Source of the DNA: Chelatococcus asaccharovorans
GTDB taxonomy: Bacteria > Pseudomonadota > Alphaproteobacteria > Rhizobiales > Beijerinckiaceae
Length of the DNA: 64,000 nt
Reading direction: 5' to 3'
Assembly: GCF_003201475.1 (NCBI RefSeq)
Contig: NZ_QJJK01000007.1
Coordinates: 310,001 to 374,000, forward strand
The position numbers and the translations under genes were made by a program. Under the pieces are notes generated by a model that saw only the letters and a list, made by a program, of their open reading frames with translations, was not told where the DNA came from and made no database searches. Shown in pieces: positions 1-10,472 of the stretch (position 1 is the first letter of the stretch; each line of letters begins with the position of its first letter).

Positions 1-2
1 AG

Positions 3-968
<966 letters not shown>

Positions 969-971
969 CCG

Positions 972-1394
972 ATGACCGTGCCAATGGTGTTGCTGCCTGT
1001 CTTCGTGCTGGTCGCTCTGGCTTTCGCCCTCCTGCTGTCGCTCGCGCCGATACGCGCAGCCGCCCTCAGGTCCGGAAAGGTCGATGTCGCGGCGGTCGCT
1101 CTTGACGACCGCCAGTGGCATGGGCGGGCGCGGCAGTTCGGCAATGCCTTCAAGAACCAGTTCGAGGTCCCGGTGCTGTTCTATGCGCTGGTGGCTTTTG
1201 CGCTCATCACGCGCCAGGCTGATTTCTTATTCGTGGTGATGTCGTGGATATTCGTGGCGACGCGGCTGGTACACGCCTTCATCCACGTAACGTCCAATAA
1301 TGTGCGGGTGCGTGGACCAGCCTTCGGTTTCGGCGTCATGGTGCTGGTCGTGATGTGGATTATTTTCGCGGTGCGGATTCTCGCGAGCGCGTGA
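972..1394 (+). CDS. MAPEG family membrane protein
   Basis: A 140-residue integral membrane protein with about four hydrophobic segments. The pattern RQFGNAFKNQFEVPVLFYAL in the middle, followed by RLVHAFIHVTSN, is typical of bacterial MAPEG proteins (membrane-associated proteins in eicosanoid and glutathione metabolism). The substrate of bacterial members is generally unknown. It starts three bases after the guaB stop, so it is probably co-transcribed with guaB and the downstream methyltransferase. Some family members use glutathione, but nothing here fixes a reaction. Confidence 0.85.
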   Translation: MTVPMVLLPVFVLVALAFALLLSLAPIRAAALRSGKVDVAAVALDDRQWHGRARQFGNAFKNQFEVPVLFYALVAFALITRQADFLFVVMSWIFVATRLVHAFIHVTSNNVRVRGPAFGFGVMVLVVMWIIFAVRILASA

Positions 1395-1410
1395 CGGCAG
1401 GATTTTTCGC

Positions 1411-2721
1411 ATGACACCCGCGGCCCGCGTGGCCGGAGCCATCGAGGTTCTGGCCGATCTCATCGAGCGCCGTCGTCCCGCGCCCGACGCGCTCAAGGAT
1501 TGGGGCCTGGCGCGGCGGTTCGCAGGCTCGAAGGACCGGGCGGCCATCGCGAGCCTCGTCTATGATGCGTTGCGGCGCCGTGCGTCCAGCGCCTGGGTCA
1601 TGGAAGGCGAGACGCCGCGCGCGCTGATGATCGGCATGCTCGCCCTGCAGCGCGGACTGGACGGCGAGGCGATCGCGGCGCTCTTCAGCGGCGAGCGGTT
1701 CGCGCCCGAAGCGCTGTCTGTGGACGAACGGGCGCGTCTCGCACGCGCGGCGCAGCTCGACGCTGCACCCTTGGCTGCCGCCTGCGACTGCCCGGAATGG
1801 CTTCTGCCGTCGTTCATGCGCGCTTTCGGTCCTGCACTTCGCGACGAGATGCGGGCCCTGACCGCCCGCGCCCCGCTCGACGTGCGCGTCAACAGCCTGA
1901 AGAGCGATCGGCGCACGGTGCGCGAGGCGCTGGCCCATCTCGGCCCGGAAAACACGCCGCTGTCGCCATTCGGCCTGCGCTTCCCCGTGGGCGAGGACGG
2001 GCGCGGCCCGGCGCTCCAGGCCGAGCCCGAATTTCTCGACGGCTGGTTCGAGATCCAGGACGAGGGCTCGCAACTCGTCAGCGTGCTGAGCGGCGTTGTG
2101 CCTGGATCGCGCGTCGTGGATCTCTGCGCGGGTGCGGGCGGCAAGACGTTGGCGCTCGCGGCGCTGATGGACAACTCCGGCGAGATCGTCGCCACCGATG
2201 TCGACGCGCGGCGCCTGGTCGCCAGCCACGCGCGCCTCCAGCGCTCGGGCGCGACCAATGTCACGGTGCGGACGCCACGCGGGCGCTACGATCCCCGCAG
2301 GCCCGATCCCCTGGCCGATCTGGCCGGGACGGTCGATCTCGTTCTCGTCGATGCGCCCTGCACCGGTAGCGGCACCTGGCGGCGCAATCCTGATGCCAAA
2401 TGGCGCCTGCGGCCCGGCGGCCTCGCCGAGCGCTGTCGTGATCAGGCGGTGGTGCTCGATCGCGCGGCGTCTCTCGCGCGGCCCGGCGGCCGTATCGCCT
2501 ATATCACCTGCTCGGTTCTGCCGGAGGAGAACGACGACGCCATCGCGGCCTTCGGCCAGCGTCACCGCGGCTTCACGCTCCTGCCTGCGGCTGAGGTTGC
2601 AGCCGCGGCCGGCTTTCCGGAACTGGCGCAATGGGCGACGCCGGGCGGCGGCATCCTGCTCACGCCCCATCGCACGGGTACGGATGCCTTCTTTATCGCC
2701 GTGATGCGTCGCGCGCCCTGA
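1411..2721 (+). CDS. RsmB/NOP-family rRNA cytosine-C5 methyltransferase
   Basis: A 436-residue SAM-dependent RNA methyltransferase of the RsmB/NOP2 family. The N-terminal ~130 residues look like the NusB-like RNA-binding domain of RsmB. The Rossmann SAM-binding motif is VVDLCAGAGGKTLALAALM. The two catalytic cysteines are in DAPCTGSGTWRRNPD (motif IV, release) and YITCSVLPEEN (motif VI, nucleophile). The family methylates C967 of 16S rRNA in E. coli; I infer the same class of target. It follows the MAPEG gene by 16 bases in what looks like one housekeeping operon. Confidence 0.9.
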   Translation: MTPAARVAGAIEVLADLIERRRPAPDALKDWGLARRFAGSKDRAAIASLVYDALRRRASSAWVMEGETPRALMIGMLALQRGLDGEAIAALFSGERFAPEALSVDERARLARAAQLDAAPLAAACDCPEWLLPSFMRAFGPALRDEMRALTARAPLDVRVNSLKSDRRTVREALAHLGPENTPLSPFGLRFPVGEDGRGPALQAEPEFLDGWFEIQDEGSQLVSVLSGVVPGSRVVDLCAGAGGKTLALAALMDNSGEIVATDVDARRLVASHARLQRSGATNVTVRTPRGRYDPRRPDPLADLAGTVDLVLVDAPCTGSGTWRRNPDAKWRLRPGGLAERCRDQAVVLDRAASLARPGGRIAYITCSVLPEENDDAIAAFGQRHRGFTLLPAAEVAAAAGFPELAQWATPGGGILLTPHRTGTDAFFIAVMRRAP

Positions 2722-2724
2722 TCC

Positions 2725-3981
2725 TCACGTCCTGGCCGGCTTCCTGCGATCCTTGTAGCGGTAGTAAAGGCTCTTGAGCCGGCCGCGGAGGTTCAGCAGA
2801 TTGCGCTCGAGGGCCGTGAGCAGCACCGTGCCTGCCCGTTCGCCCGGACGGACATCGAAGATGACGTCGGCGATGGGCTGGCGATCCTTCCACAGCGCCG
2901 CCATGAACCCCGTATCATCGTGCGAGCAGGAATCGAGGAAGCCGACCGCCGGGTCCGACATCAAATGCGTCGTGTAGTCTTCCACCAGGAGAACGCCTGG
3001 AGAATAATCACGCAGCGCTTCGTCATAGGCGATCTTCCAGGTGAAATAGCCCCGGCCGGACCGCGCGAGGATCTGAATGGCCGCCGCCTTGCCATCGAGC
3101 CGTAGCACGTCGATCACGGCATCGCCCGTTGCGGCCATGGCCGGAAAGGCGGCCCGGGCGAAGTCGGCATCGGCGGCGCGGCTGATGAGGGCGGTCCCGG
3201 CGCGGCCCTTCCAGCCGGAAGCCTCAAGCTGCAGGAATTCCTCGAGTGCCATCGTCACCTCCGCCGGCGTTTGATGGCGCGTCACCGCGACAGGTCCCTG
3301 TTCCGCGAGCCTGCGCCTGTATTGGCGCAGCTTCTTGCGGGTCGAGGCCGATGGCGTGAAGGCAGCCGGGTTGTCGCTGCGCGCGAGCGCGCGACGATAG
3401 CTGGCCATGACGGCCAGCGGTGAATGCCGCTGCCGGAGGACCGTCTTGAGCCCGGTCATCACCGGTCCCTCGTCCCCAATGAGGGAGAAGGACAGACGCT
3501 TCGGCAGTGATGAACCTGCCATGGCATCGAGGATCGCCGTCAGCACCGGCTCGAGGGCGGACGCGTCGACGACCGGCGTCGAGAGGAAAGAGAAGTCGTG
3601 GAAGCGCCCTTCCACACTGGCCGACCAGAGCCGGAAGGGAGTGCGTAGCCTCCGCAGGACGAGCGCCCCCAGGAGCGCATGCGGGTCGCGGGCCTCCCCA
3701 CGCCAGGCGAAGAGGACTGCGATCGCGGCTGGGCCGTATTCAGCGGCAGCGGCCTTGATGAAGGCCGGATGCATGAAGGGATTGGGCTCGGCGGCGCGGC
3801 CGGCGAGATCGGCGATGGCCAGGGCGTGCGTTCGCGATTCCATGTCTGCCGCGAAGACAGTGCCGTCGCGAATCTCCACCTCGATCGGCGCCGCGGCCGG
3901 GCGCTCCGCGGAGGAGGGGCTATCGGGACGTGGCTCCCCGTCTGCTCGCCGGGCCGTATGCGCGTTCTGTGGTGCCATCAT
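2725..3981 (-). CDS. GNAT/CelD-like (BioF2-type) acyltransferase-like protein
   Basis: A protein of about 418 residues with the fold signature of CelD/BioF2-like GNAT proteins: an N-terminal LAGRAAEPNPFMHPAF segment, a KLRQYRRRLAEQG helix and a C-terminal FTWKIAYDEALRDYSPGVLL motif that resembles the acyl-CoA-binding half. Related proteins are often linked to envelope polysaccharide or cell-surface modification, but no substrate can be named here. The frame is open up to 4164, inside guaA. I chose the ATG pair at 3981/3978 because it leaves a normal divergent spacer of about 130 bases before guaA. Its 3' end faces the methyltransferase gene with only three bases between stops. Confidence 0.7.
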   Translation of the reverse strand: MMAPQNAHTARRADGEPRPDSPSSAERPAAAPIEVEIRDGTVFAADMESRTHALAIADLAGRAAEPNPFMHPAFIKAAAAEYGPAAIAVLFAWRGEARDPHALLGALVLRRLRTPFRLWSASVEGRFHDFSFLSTPVVDASALEPVLTAILDAMAGSSLPKRLSFSLIGDEGPVMTGLKTVLRQRHSPLAVMASYRRALARSDNPAAFTPSASTRKKLRQYRRRLAEQGPVAVTRHQTPAEVTMALEEFLQLEASGWKGRAGTALISRAADADFARAAFPAMAATGDAVIDVLRLDGKAAAIQILARSGRGYFTWKIAYDEALRDYSPGVLLVEDYTTHLMSDPAVGFLDSCSHDDTGFMAALWKDRQPIADVIFDVRPGERAGTVLLTALERNLLNLRGRLKSLYYRYKDRRKPART

Positions 3982-4111
3982 ACCGTCAACGGTCAAGCGC
4001 GTTGGCGGCAGGGCGTGCGGTGCGTGCTCCGCACCCGTATGGTGGCGATCGATGGCCCGCGACACGTTCGAGATCCTTGCATCTTTGGACGCTATCCCGT
4101 AGCTCAATGCC

Positions 4112-5674
4112 ATGCATGACAGCATCCTCATCATCGATTTCGGCAGCCAGGTCACCCAGCTCATCGCGCGCCGCGTGCGCGAGGTTGGCGTCTACTCCGA
4201 AATAGTCCCCTTTAGCAAAGCAGAAGAAGCTTTCGCTTCTCTGAAGCCAAAAGGCGTCATCTTCTCCGGCGGCCCCGCTTCGGTGACAGCGGACGGCAGT
4301 CCCCGGGCCCCGCAGGCCGTGTTTGAGTCCGGCGTGCCGATCCTCGGCATCTGCTACGGACAACAGACGCTCTGCCTGCAGCTTGGCGGGGCGGTCGAGG
4401 GTGGACACGCCGCGGAATTCGGCCGCGCCGATGTCGAGATCAAGGCGGCGAGCCCTCTGTTCGAGGGGGTGTGGGAGGTCGGTGGGCGCTATCCCGTCTG
4501 GATGAGCCACGGCGACCGCGTCACCCGCCTGCCCGAGGGCTTCGAGGTTATCGCCACATCCGAGAACGCGCCCTTCGCCATCGCAGCGGACGAGAGCCGG
4601 CACTACTACACCACCATGTTCCATCCCGAGGTCGTGCATACGCCGGACGGGGCGAAGCTCATCGCTAATTTCGTGCACAATATCGTCGGCCTGAAATCCG
4701 ATTGGACCATGGCCGCCTACCGGGCCGAGATGATCCGCAAGATCCGTGCGCAAGTGGGCGATGGCCGGGTGCTCTGCGCGCTGTCCGGCGGGGTCGATTC
4801 CTCGGTGGCGGCCGTGCTCATCCATGAGGCGATCGGTGATCAGCTCACCTGCGTCTTCGTCGATCACGGCCTGATGCGCCTCAATGAGGCTGCGGAAGTC
4901 GTCACGATGTTCCGCGACCACTACAACCTGCCGCTGGTGCATGTTGATGCCTCAGAGCGCTTCATCGGCGAACTCGAAGGCGTTGCCGATCCGGAGGTGA
5001 AGCGCAAGATCATCGGCCGCCTGTTCATCGAGGTGTTCGAGGACGAGGCGAAGAAGATCGCGGCCGACGGCAAGGGCTCTCCGCAATTCCTGGCGCAGGG
5101 CACGCTCTATCCGGATGTGATCGAAAGCGTGTCCTTCTCCGGCGGCCCCTCGGTCACCATCAAATCCCATCACAATGTCGGCGGGTTGCCCGAGCGCATG
5201 AACATGCAGCTTGTCGAGCCCTTGCGCGAATTGTTCAAGGACGAGGTGCGTGCGCTCGGCCGCGAGCTTGGCCTGCCCGAACAGTTCATCGGGCGCCATC
5301 CCTTCCCGGGGCCGGGCCTCGCGATCCGCCTTCCGGGCGGCGTGACGCGCGAGAAGCTCGACATCCTGCGCAAGGCCGACGCGATCTACCTCGACGAGAT
5401 CCGCAAGGCCGGGCTCTACGACACGATCTGGCAGGCCTTTGCGGTGCTGCTGCCGGTGCAGACCGTCGGTGTGATGGGCGATTATCGCACTTATGAATTC
5501 GTCTGTGCACTGCGCGCCGTCACCTCCGTCGACGGCATGACGGCGGATTTCTATCCCTTCGACATGGCCTTCCTCGGCCGCGTGGCCACCCGCATCATCA
5601 ATGAGGTGCGCGGCATCAACCGCGTCACCTACGATGTGACGTCAAAGCCACCGGGAACGATCGAGTGGGAGTGA
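4112..5674 (+). CDS. guaA: GMP synthase (glutamine-hydrolysing)
   Basis: A full-length 520-residue GMP synthetase converting XMP, glutamine and ATP to GMP in the cytosol. The N-terminal class I glutamine amidotransferase has the nucleophile elbow ILGICYGQQ and the catalytic histidine in MFHPEVVHT. The ATP pyrophosphatase domain has the P-loop [13 protein letters not shown]. The C-terminal dimerisation part contains [11 protein letters not shown] and ends [10 protein letters not shown], as expected for the family. The 3' end of guaA is a well known attachment site for genomic islands, and an integrase gene starts about 320 bases downstream here. The coding sequence itself looks intact, as is usual when the element restores the gene end. 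Confidence 0.98.
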   Translation: MHDSILIIDFGSQVTQLIARRVREVGVYSEIVPFSKAEEAFASLKPKGVIFSGGPASVTADGSPRAPQAVFESGVPILGICYGQQTLCLQLGGAVEGGHAAEFGRADVEIKAASPLFEGVWEVGGRYPVWMSHGDRVTRLPEGFEVIATSENAPFAIAADESRHYYTTMFHPEVVHTPDGAKLIANFVHNIVGLKSDWTMAAYRAEMIRKIRAQVGDGRVLCALSGGVDSSVAAVLIHEAIGDQLTCVFVDHGLMRLNEAAEVVTMFRDHYNLPLVHVDASERFIGELEGVADPEVKRKIIGRLFIEVFEDEAKKIAADGKGSPQFLAQGTLYPDVIESVSFSGGPSVTIKSHHNVGGLPERMNMQLVEPLRELFKDEVRALGRELGLPEQFIGRHPFPGPGLAIRLPGGVTREKLDILRKADAIYLDEIRKAGLYDTIWQAFAVLLPVQTVGVMGDYRTYEFVCALRAVTSVDGMTADFYPFDMAFLGRVATRIINEVRGINRVTYDVTSKPPGTIEWE

Positions 5675-5684
5675 AATGATGCAT

Positions 5685-5704
5685 GTTCGCGGCGTTTCGC
5701 GAAC
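5685..5704. terminator. Hairpin just after guaA
   Basis: GTTCGCG and CGCGAAC form a perfect 7-bp stem around a 6-base loop, starting 11 bases after the guaA stop. No T-run follows. It could be a terminator of guaA. The 7-6-7 geometry also resembles the inverted core of a tyrosine-integrase attachment site, so a role as attL core cannot be excluded. Confidence 0.45.
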
Positions 5705-5762
5705 TATCACCACATCATCATAACTAGCTGAAATCAAACAAAAAGTCAAGCGTTCACTATCG

Positions 5763-5790
5763 GAGCCTATCGCCTTGAAGCGATGGGCTC
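5763..5790. other. Strong stem-loop between guaA and the integrase
   Basis: GAGCCTATCGC pairs with GCGATGGGCTC (11 bp, one G-T wobble) around the loop CTTGAA. It lies between guaA and the integrase and immediately precedes the first TGACGGT octamer. No poly-T follows, so a plain intrinsic terminator is doubtful. A structural role at the island end is possible. Confidence 0.5.
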
Positions 5791-6064
5791 TGACGGTGCG
5801 CGCGACGGTATGCGTTTTTCGCCGGCAGCCGGATTTTTGCCCTACCGTCAGGCCAAAAACGGAAGCAGCCTACTGAAAACCAAGTTAGTGTGCTGTTTTA
5901 TAACGATTATTGGCGTTGATTGACGGTATCAGATTTGACGGTAAAATTGGGGCTCGAAAAGGCGCTTTGGATCGTCAACGAGGCCGTCCCCATGCTCACC
6001 GACATGGCCATCAAGAGGCTGAAACCAAAAGATAAATTATACAAGGTGGCCGACCGTGACGGTA
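5791..6064. repeat. Cluster of TGACGGTA octamers at the island left end
   Basis: TGACGGTA or a one-base variant occurs at 5791-5798 (TGACGGTG), 5803-5810 (CGACGGTA), 5843-5850 (inverted), 5921-5928, 5936-5943 and 6057-6064, the last inside the integrase gene. Short repeated octamers beside an integrase gene are what arm-type binding sites of tyrosine integrases or sites of their directionality factors look like. This assignment is inference; the repeats themselves are seen directly. Confidence 0.5.
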
Positions 6065-7248
6065 TGTACGTTTCCGTCGCTACGACAGGCCAAATCACCT
6101 TCCGGTACGACTACCGTTTGAACGGTCGCCGGGAGACGCTGACGATCGGCCGCTATGGCGCCGATGGCCTCACGCTCGCCGAAGCCCGCGAGCGCTGCAT
6201 CGCCGCTCGCAAGCACGTGGCGGAGGGGCTTTCTCCCGCGCACGAGAAACAGCGCGACAAACGGCGCAAGGCCATGGAGCGCAGCTTCGGTGCGGTGGGC
6301 GCCTTATGGATCAAGGAAGCGCGGATGGCGGAAAGCACCCGCTCGATGCGCAAGGCTATCCTCGATCGCGACATTCTCCCTGCCTGGAAGAACCGTCTTC
6401 TGACCGAGGTGACGCCGGACGATCTGCGTCAGCTCTGCGCCAAGGTGAAAGAGCGCGGCGCGCCGGCAACCGCCATCCACGCGCGCGACATCGTCAAACA
6501 GATCTTCGCCTTCGCCATCCTGCACGGCGAGAAGGTGCCGAACCCGGCCGACGAGGTCGGGCCGGCCTCGATCGCGACCTTCCAGCCGAAGGACCGCGCG
6601 CTGTCGCCGGCCGAGATCAAGATTATGCTGCTTGAGATCGAGCACGTGCCGACCCTGCCGACGATCCGTCTTGGCTTGCGTCTGATCCTGCTCACCATGG
6701 TGCGCAAGAGCGAGCTGCAGGACGCGGTCTGGGACGAGGTCGATTTCGAGAACGCCGTCTGGACCATTCCGAAGGAGCGGATGAAGCGGTCGAAGGCGCA
6801 CAACGTCTATCTGTCGCAACAGTCGCTCGACATCCTGATTGCGCTCAAGACCTGCGCCGGTAACTCGCGCTTTCTGCTGCCGTCGCGCTACGACGCCGAC
6901 GCCCCCATGTCGCGCGCGACCTTCAATCGCGTGACCACGGCGGTTGTGGCGCGGGCCAAGAAAGAGGGGCTGCCGTTGGAACCGTTCACGGTCCACGACC
7001 TGCGCCGGACCGGCTCGACGCTCCTGAACGAGATGGGCTTCAACAGCGACTGGATCGAGAAGTGCCTCGCCCACGAGGACGGGCGCTCGTCACGCGGCGT
7101 CTACAACAAAGCGGAATACGAACCGCAGCGTCGGCACATGATGCAGGAGTGGTCCAATCTCGTTGACGCTTGGGTCGCCGGCCAGAAATACACGCCAACC
7201 CTCTATCCGCCAACGATGGACCTGCTCACGCCCGAACCGGATGTTTGA
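5992..7248 (+). CDS. P4-type tyrosine-recombinase integrase
   Basis: A site-specific integrase of about 418 residues that would insert and excise the island at guaA. The N-terminus MLTDMAIKRLKPKDKLYKVA is the DUF4102-type arm-binding domain of P4-like integrases. The catalytic domain shows the first arginine in LTMVRKSEL, the HxxR box in VHDLRRTGS and the tyrosine in SRGVYNKAEY, so all key residues are present. The frame is open upstream to a TTG at 5920, but the ATG at 5992 gives the normal family N-terminus; the ATG at 6004 is a second possibility. Its 3' end overlaps the converging alpA-like gene by 23 bases. Confidence 0.95.
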   Translation: MLTDMAIKRLKPKDKLYKVADRDGMYVSVATTGQITFRYDYRLNGRRETLTIGRYGADGLTLAEARERCIAARKHVAEGLSPAHEKQRDKRRKAMERSFGAVGALWIKEARMAESTRSMRKAILDRDILPAWKNRLLTEVTPDDLRQLCAKVKERGAPATAIHARDIVKQIFAFAILHGEKVPNPADEVGPASIATFQPKDRALSPAEIKIMLLEIEHVPTLPTIRLGLRLILLTMVRKSELQDAVWDEVDFENAVWTIPKERMKRSKAHNVYLSQQSLDILIALKTCAGNSRFLLPSRYDADAPMSRATFNRVTTAVVARAKKEGLPLEPFTVHDLRRTGSTLLNEMGFNSDWIEKCLAHEDGRSSRGVYNKAEYEPQRRHMMQEWSNLVDAWVAGQKYTPTLYPPTMDLLTPEPDV

Positions 7249-7510
7249 TCGGGCGTGATTTGCGAAGTTGGACATCGGGAATGGGCGCACGCTTCACAAG
7301 CTTGGCGCGTGAGGCGCGGCGCCTTTCCTCCAGCCAAGCTTCAACCTCGGAAAGATCCCAAACCACGCATCGAGACGTGAGGTAGAAGCGCTGCGGAAAT
7401 TCGCCGCGCTGTTCCATGTCGTAGATGGTGGTGTCAGCTAGGGGGACCATTTCCCGGAGTTGATGCCGGCGTATGGTACGCCGCATGAATGGCTCGGCTT
7501 GCTGCCTCAT
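7226..7510 (-). CDS. AlpA-family DNA-binding regulator (copy 1)
   Basis: A 94-residue protein with the AlpA/excisionase-like winged HTH: MVPLADTTIYDMEQRGEFP followed by RFYLTSRCVVWDLSEVEAWL. Family members control integrase expression or act as recombination directionality factors in P4-like elements. Its position, converging on the integrase, fits that role. The start at 7510 is chosen because the residues before it do not look like this family; the ATG at 7486 is also possible. Two related sequences lie at about 27.8-27.9 kb (a remnant) and 50.1-50.4 kb, which makes this the first of three alpA copies in the island. Confidence 0.85.
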   Translation of the reverse strand: MRQQAEPFMRRTIRRHQLREMVPLADTTIYDMEQRGEFPQRFYLTSRCVVWDLSEVEAWLEERRRASRAKLVKRAPIPDVQLRKSRPIKHPVRA

Positions 7511-7716
7511 TCCAATATCCCTTCGCTCCCATCTGAGAGGATAGAAGGCGATAGATGATGCAGAATGGAAGCTCGAATATCTGCGCGTAGCAGCGCGTCG
7601 TATTGTGGCGTGTAAATCGGATATCGGACGATCGAACAATCGGTGCTGGAGGGCTTAACTTCGTCGACGAAATACTCACCGCCCCTCAAAGCATGACGAT
7701 CTAAGCTAGTCGGTGC
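7511..7716. other. Spacer without a recognised gene
   Basis: Nothing convincing is coded here on either strand. The base composition is lower in GC than the flanks. The promoter of the alpA-like gene should lie in its left part. Confidence 0.5.
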
Positions 7717-8361
7717 TCACACATCCGGCCTCGCCAGAGCCCGCTGGTATGACGCATAGATCGTATCGCGCTCAGGCAGCACGCCCGCTTTAAGGCGCTC
7801 GATCCAATCCGCCGTATGGAGCACTGCCGCGAAGCGCGACTGAAGGACGATGCGCACGACCCGGTGAATCTCTTCGGCCGAGGCGTAACCGGCGCTGTTG
7901 GCATAGGGAATGGAGCCTGCCGCATCCGACAGAAATTCGACCGAAAAGCCCATGTGGAGCGCGTGGACAATGGTCGAGAGGACGCAGTTATGGGTCATGA
8001 AGCCCACCACCGTCACCGTATCAATGGCGTTGGCGCGCAACCATGTCTCAAGATCGGTGCCGGTGAAGGCGCTGGGCAGCGACTTTTCAATCAGGTGGTC
8101 GCGCGGCCTGTCGGCGATCTTCGGATGCAGCGCGCCGCCATGGCTGCCCTTGGCGAAGACAGGGCTGTCTTCAGGCGATAGCTGCTTGACGATCACGATC
8201 TTGATCCCAGCGGCATGGGCTTCGTCTATGGCCCGCGTAATATTTTCGATGCCATCGGGAAAGGGCGGGTGCTGGATCGCCAGATTGCCGCCGTCATAAT
8301 CGTTTTGCGCGTCGACGACGATTAGGGCGCGAAGTGGCGTGTTAGGGGTGCTCTGGGTCAT
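7717..8361 (-). CDS. Isochorismatase-family cysteine hydrolase
   Basis: A 214-residue cytosolic alpha/beta hydrolase of the isochorismatase/nicotinamidase superfamily. The catalytic triad is visible: Asp in ALIVVDAQNDY, Lys in LIEKSLPSAF and Cys in VGFMTHNCVLST. The substrate is unknown; members cleave amides or vinyl ethers. The start at 8361 gives MTQSTPNTP. It is divergent from a GlxA-type regulator at 8488, which probably controls it, because isochorismatase-like hydrolases are often paired with such regulators. Confidence 0.88.
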   Translation of the reverse strand: MTQSTPNTPLRALIVVDAQNDYDGGNLAIQHPPFPDGIENITRAIDEAHAAGIKIVIVKQLSPEDSPVFAKGSHGGALHPKIADRPRDHLIEKSLPSAFTGTDLETWLRANAIDTVTVVGFMTHNCVLSTIVHALHMGFSVEFLSDAAGSIPYANSAGYASAEEIHRVVRIVLQSRFAAVLHTADWIERLKAGVLPERDTIYASYQRALARPDV

Positions 8362-8487
8362 GATCCATGCCTCTCTGATGTGGTGTTGGTGGCGAACAGC
8401 ATAATCCGGGCACGGCAGATCGAAATTGGCCCAATTGACATTATTCGAAAGAATCGGGACATTCACGAAATTGCCTTTGGAGTTGCC

Positions 8488-9453
8488 ATGGCCGATCCGG
8501 TCGTCGCCGCCGTCGCCTTCGACGGCATCAGTCCCTTTCACCTTTCCGTGCCCTGCCTGGTGTTCGGCGAGGATCAGAGACATCTTGGCCTGCCGCGTTT
8601 CGATTTCCGGGTCTGCGCCATTGACGAAGGGCTCATCCGAACCGAAGCCGGCTTGACGCTCGGCGCGCCGCATGGACTCGGCGGCCTTGAAGAGGCGGAT
8701 ATGGTCATCGTCCCCAGTTGGACGGCTCTTGATCAACCCGTTCCAGCTGAGCTGGTAGAGGCGCTGCGCAAGGCACATGGGCGCGGCGCGTTGCTGGTCG
8801 GGCTCTGCCTCGGGACCTTCGCCATAGCGGCAACCGGGTTGCTGACGGGACGCCGGGCAACCACGCACTGGGCCTATGTCGATCAGTTGCGTGCCCTCTA
8901 CCCGGACATAATCGTCGAGCCGGAGGTGCTCTATGTGGATAATGGCGATGTCGTCACCTCGGCGGGCGTGGCGGCGGGCCTTGATTGCTGCCTCCATATT
9001 GTGCGCGCGCGCTTTGGTGCCGAGAGCGCACTTCGCTTGGCGCGGCGGCTTGTGCTTTCGCCACACCGGCAGGGCGGTCAGGCGCAGTTTATCGAACATC
9101 CCGTCACCAGGACACGGGATGCAGATCGCTTTGCGCAGGCCCTCGACAGGGTTCTCGCCACGCTTGATGAAGCCCATAGCTTGGACAGCGTCGCGGATGC
9201 GGCGGGGCTGACCCGGCGGACCTTCACGCGGCGCTTTCAGAAGGCCATTGGGACCAGCTTCGGCGCGTGGTTGGCGCAGCGGCGCATCGAGCAGGCGCAG
9301 CGTCTGCTTGAAACGACGGGTGAGTCGGTAGAATCAATCGCCTTGCTGACCGGCTTCGGCACAGCCGCGTCCTTGCGCCAGCATTTCTCAGCGACGTTGA
9401 AAATCTCGCCCATTCAGTATCGGCGGTCGTTCTCGAAGCGGGCGCCAGTTTGA
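8488..9453 (+). CDS. GlxA-family transcriptional regulator (DJ-1/PfpI + AraC HTH)
   Basis: A 321-residue two-domain regulator. Residues 1-170 form a DJ-1/PfpI-like amidotransferase fold, with LLVGLCLGTFAIAATGLL placing a cysteine at the nucleophile elbow. Residues 220-321 form an AraC-type double HTH (SVADAAGLTRRTFTRRFQKA and ESIALLTGFGTAASLRQHF). The ATG at 8488 was preferred to an upstream frame extension from 8380 because the domain begins directly at MADPVVAAVAFDG. It is divergent from the cysteine hydrolase and probably regulates it. Confidence 0.9.
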   Translation: MADPVVAAVAFDGISPFHLSVPCLVFGEDQRHLGLPRFDFRVCAIDEGLIRTEAGLTLGAPHGLGGLEEADMVIVPSWTALDQPVPAELVEALRKAHGRGALLVGLCLGTFAIAATGLLTGRRATTHWAYVDQLRALYPDIIVEPEVLYVDNGDVVTSAGVAAGLDCCLHIVRARFGAESALRLARRLVLSPHRQGGQAQFIEHPVTRTRDADRFAQALDRVLATLDEAHSLDSVADAAGLTRRTFTRRFQKAIGTSFGAWLAQRRIEQAQRLLETTGESVESIALLTGFGTAASLRQHFSATLKISPIQYRRSFSKRAPV

Positions 9454-9459
9454 AAAGCC

Positions 9460-10344
9460 TCAATTGGCCGCTTCTTCCTTCAGCCAGTCGATGAAATGGC
9501 GCGCAGGCTGGTGTTTCGCGGCATCTGGTAGAGCGACGGCATAATAGGCGAAATCGGTCGGCCAGGCCCGATCGAGCGCAAGGGCGAGGCGACCGGAAGC
9601 GAGTTCGTCGGCAGCATAGACGTCTCGCACCAAGGCAATACCTTGGCCAGCGATAGCGGCACGCAGGAGAAGCAGATCATCCGTGAATGCTGGACCGCGC
9701 TCAGCTCGAGGATCGTCAGAAACGCCGACGGCACTAAACCAGAGACGCCAATCGGACCGGTCGGCGTCCTGCAACAACGGATAGGCAAGGCAGTCGACAG
9801 GTTCGAGAATCGGCGGACCGTCCGATAGCAGCTTGGAGCTAGCAACGGGCAAGAGCACCGGAGCCAATAAGTACTCTGCGATCAGGCCGGGATAGTTCCC
9901 CAAGCCATGGCGAATAGCGATATCGACTCGGTCGCGCCGAAGATCGACCAGGCTCGATGTCGCCTCAACCCGAATCTCGATCTCGGGATAGCGGTTGGTG
10001 AACCGGCCGAGGCGAGGCACCAGCCATGACGCCGCAAATGATGCGACCGTGCTGACGGTAAGCGTCTGGCGCGCATTGATAGCTTCGAGAGCCTCAAGAC
10101 TGGCTTCGATCTGGTCGAACGCCCGAAGCAAGCCTGGGTGAATCTTCGCGCCCGCCTCCGTCAATTTGACGCCATAGCGTGTGCGCGTGAACAGCGCGAT
10201 GCCGAACCGTTCTTCCAAATGCCTGATCTGCTGGCTGACAGCTCCCGAGGTCACGCCCATCGCCGCAGCCGCCCGCTTGATGCTGCCATGACGCCCGCTT
10301 TCTGCGAATGCGCGCAGTGCGAGAAGTGGAAAAACAGGATTCAT
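9460..10344 (-). CDS. LysR-family regulator (GcvA-like)
   Basis: A 294-residue LysR-type regulator. The N-terminal HTH reads SIKRAAAAMGVTSGAVSQQI and is followed by a type 2 periplasmic-binding fold for an unknown inducer. Its start, PVFPLLALRAFAESGRHGS, is typical of the GcvA/AmpR subgroup. It is divergent from the MFS-MFS-GST operon starting at 10473 and is the likely regulator of it. It ends six bases from the converging GlxA-type gene. Confidence 0.92.
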   Translation of the reverse strand: MNPVFPLLALRAFAESGRHGSIKRAAAAMGVTSGAVSQQIRHLEERFGIALFTRTRYGVKLTEAGAKIHPGLLRAFDQIEASLEALEAINARQTLTVSTVASFAASWLVPRLGRFTNRYPEIEIRVEATSSLVDLRRDRVDIAIRHGLGNYPGLIAEYLLAPVLLPVASSKLLSDGPPILEPVDCLAYPLLQDADRSDWRLWFSAVGVSDDPRAERGPAFTDDLLLLRAAIAGQGIALVRDVYAADELASGRLALALDRAWPTDFAYYAVALPDAAKHQPARHFIDWLKEEAAN

Positions 10345-10472
10345 ACCTTAGCCAGCCTAAACTCTTCACTTAGGACATATGATTTTTCAAGTGCATATTA
10401 TCAGCAGTAAATTCGCCTCCGACGACAGGTTCATAATTTAGCATGCCTGTTCTTTAGAGGCGAGTTTTATCG

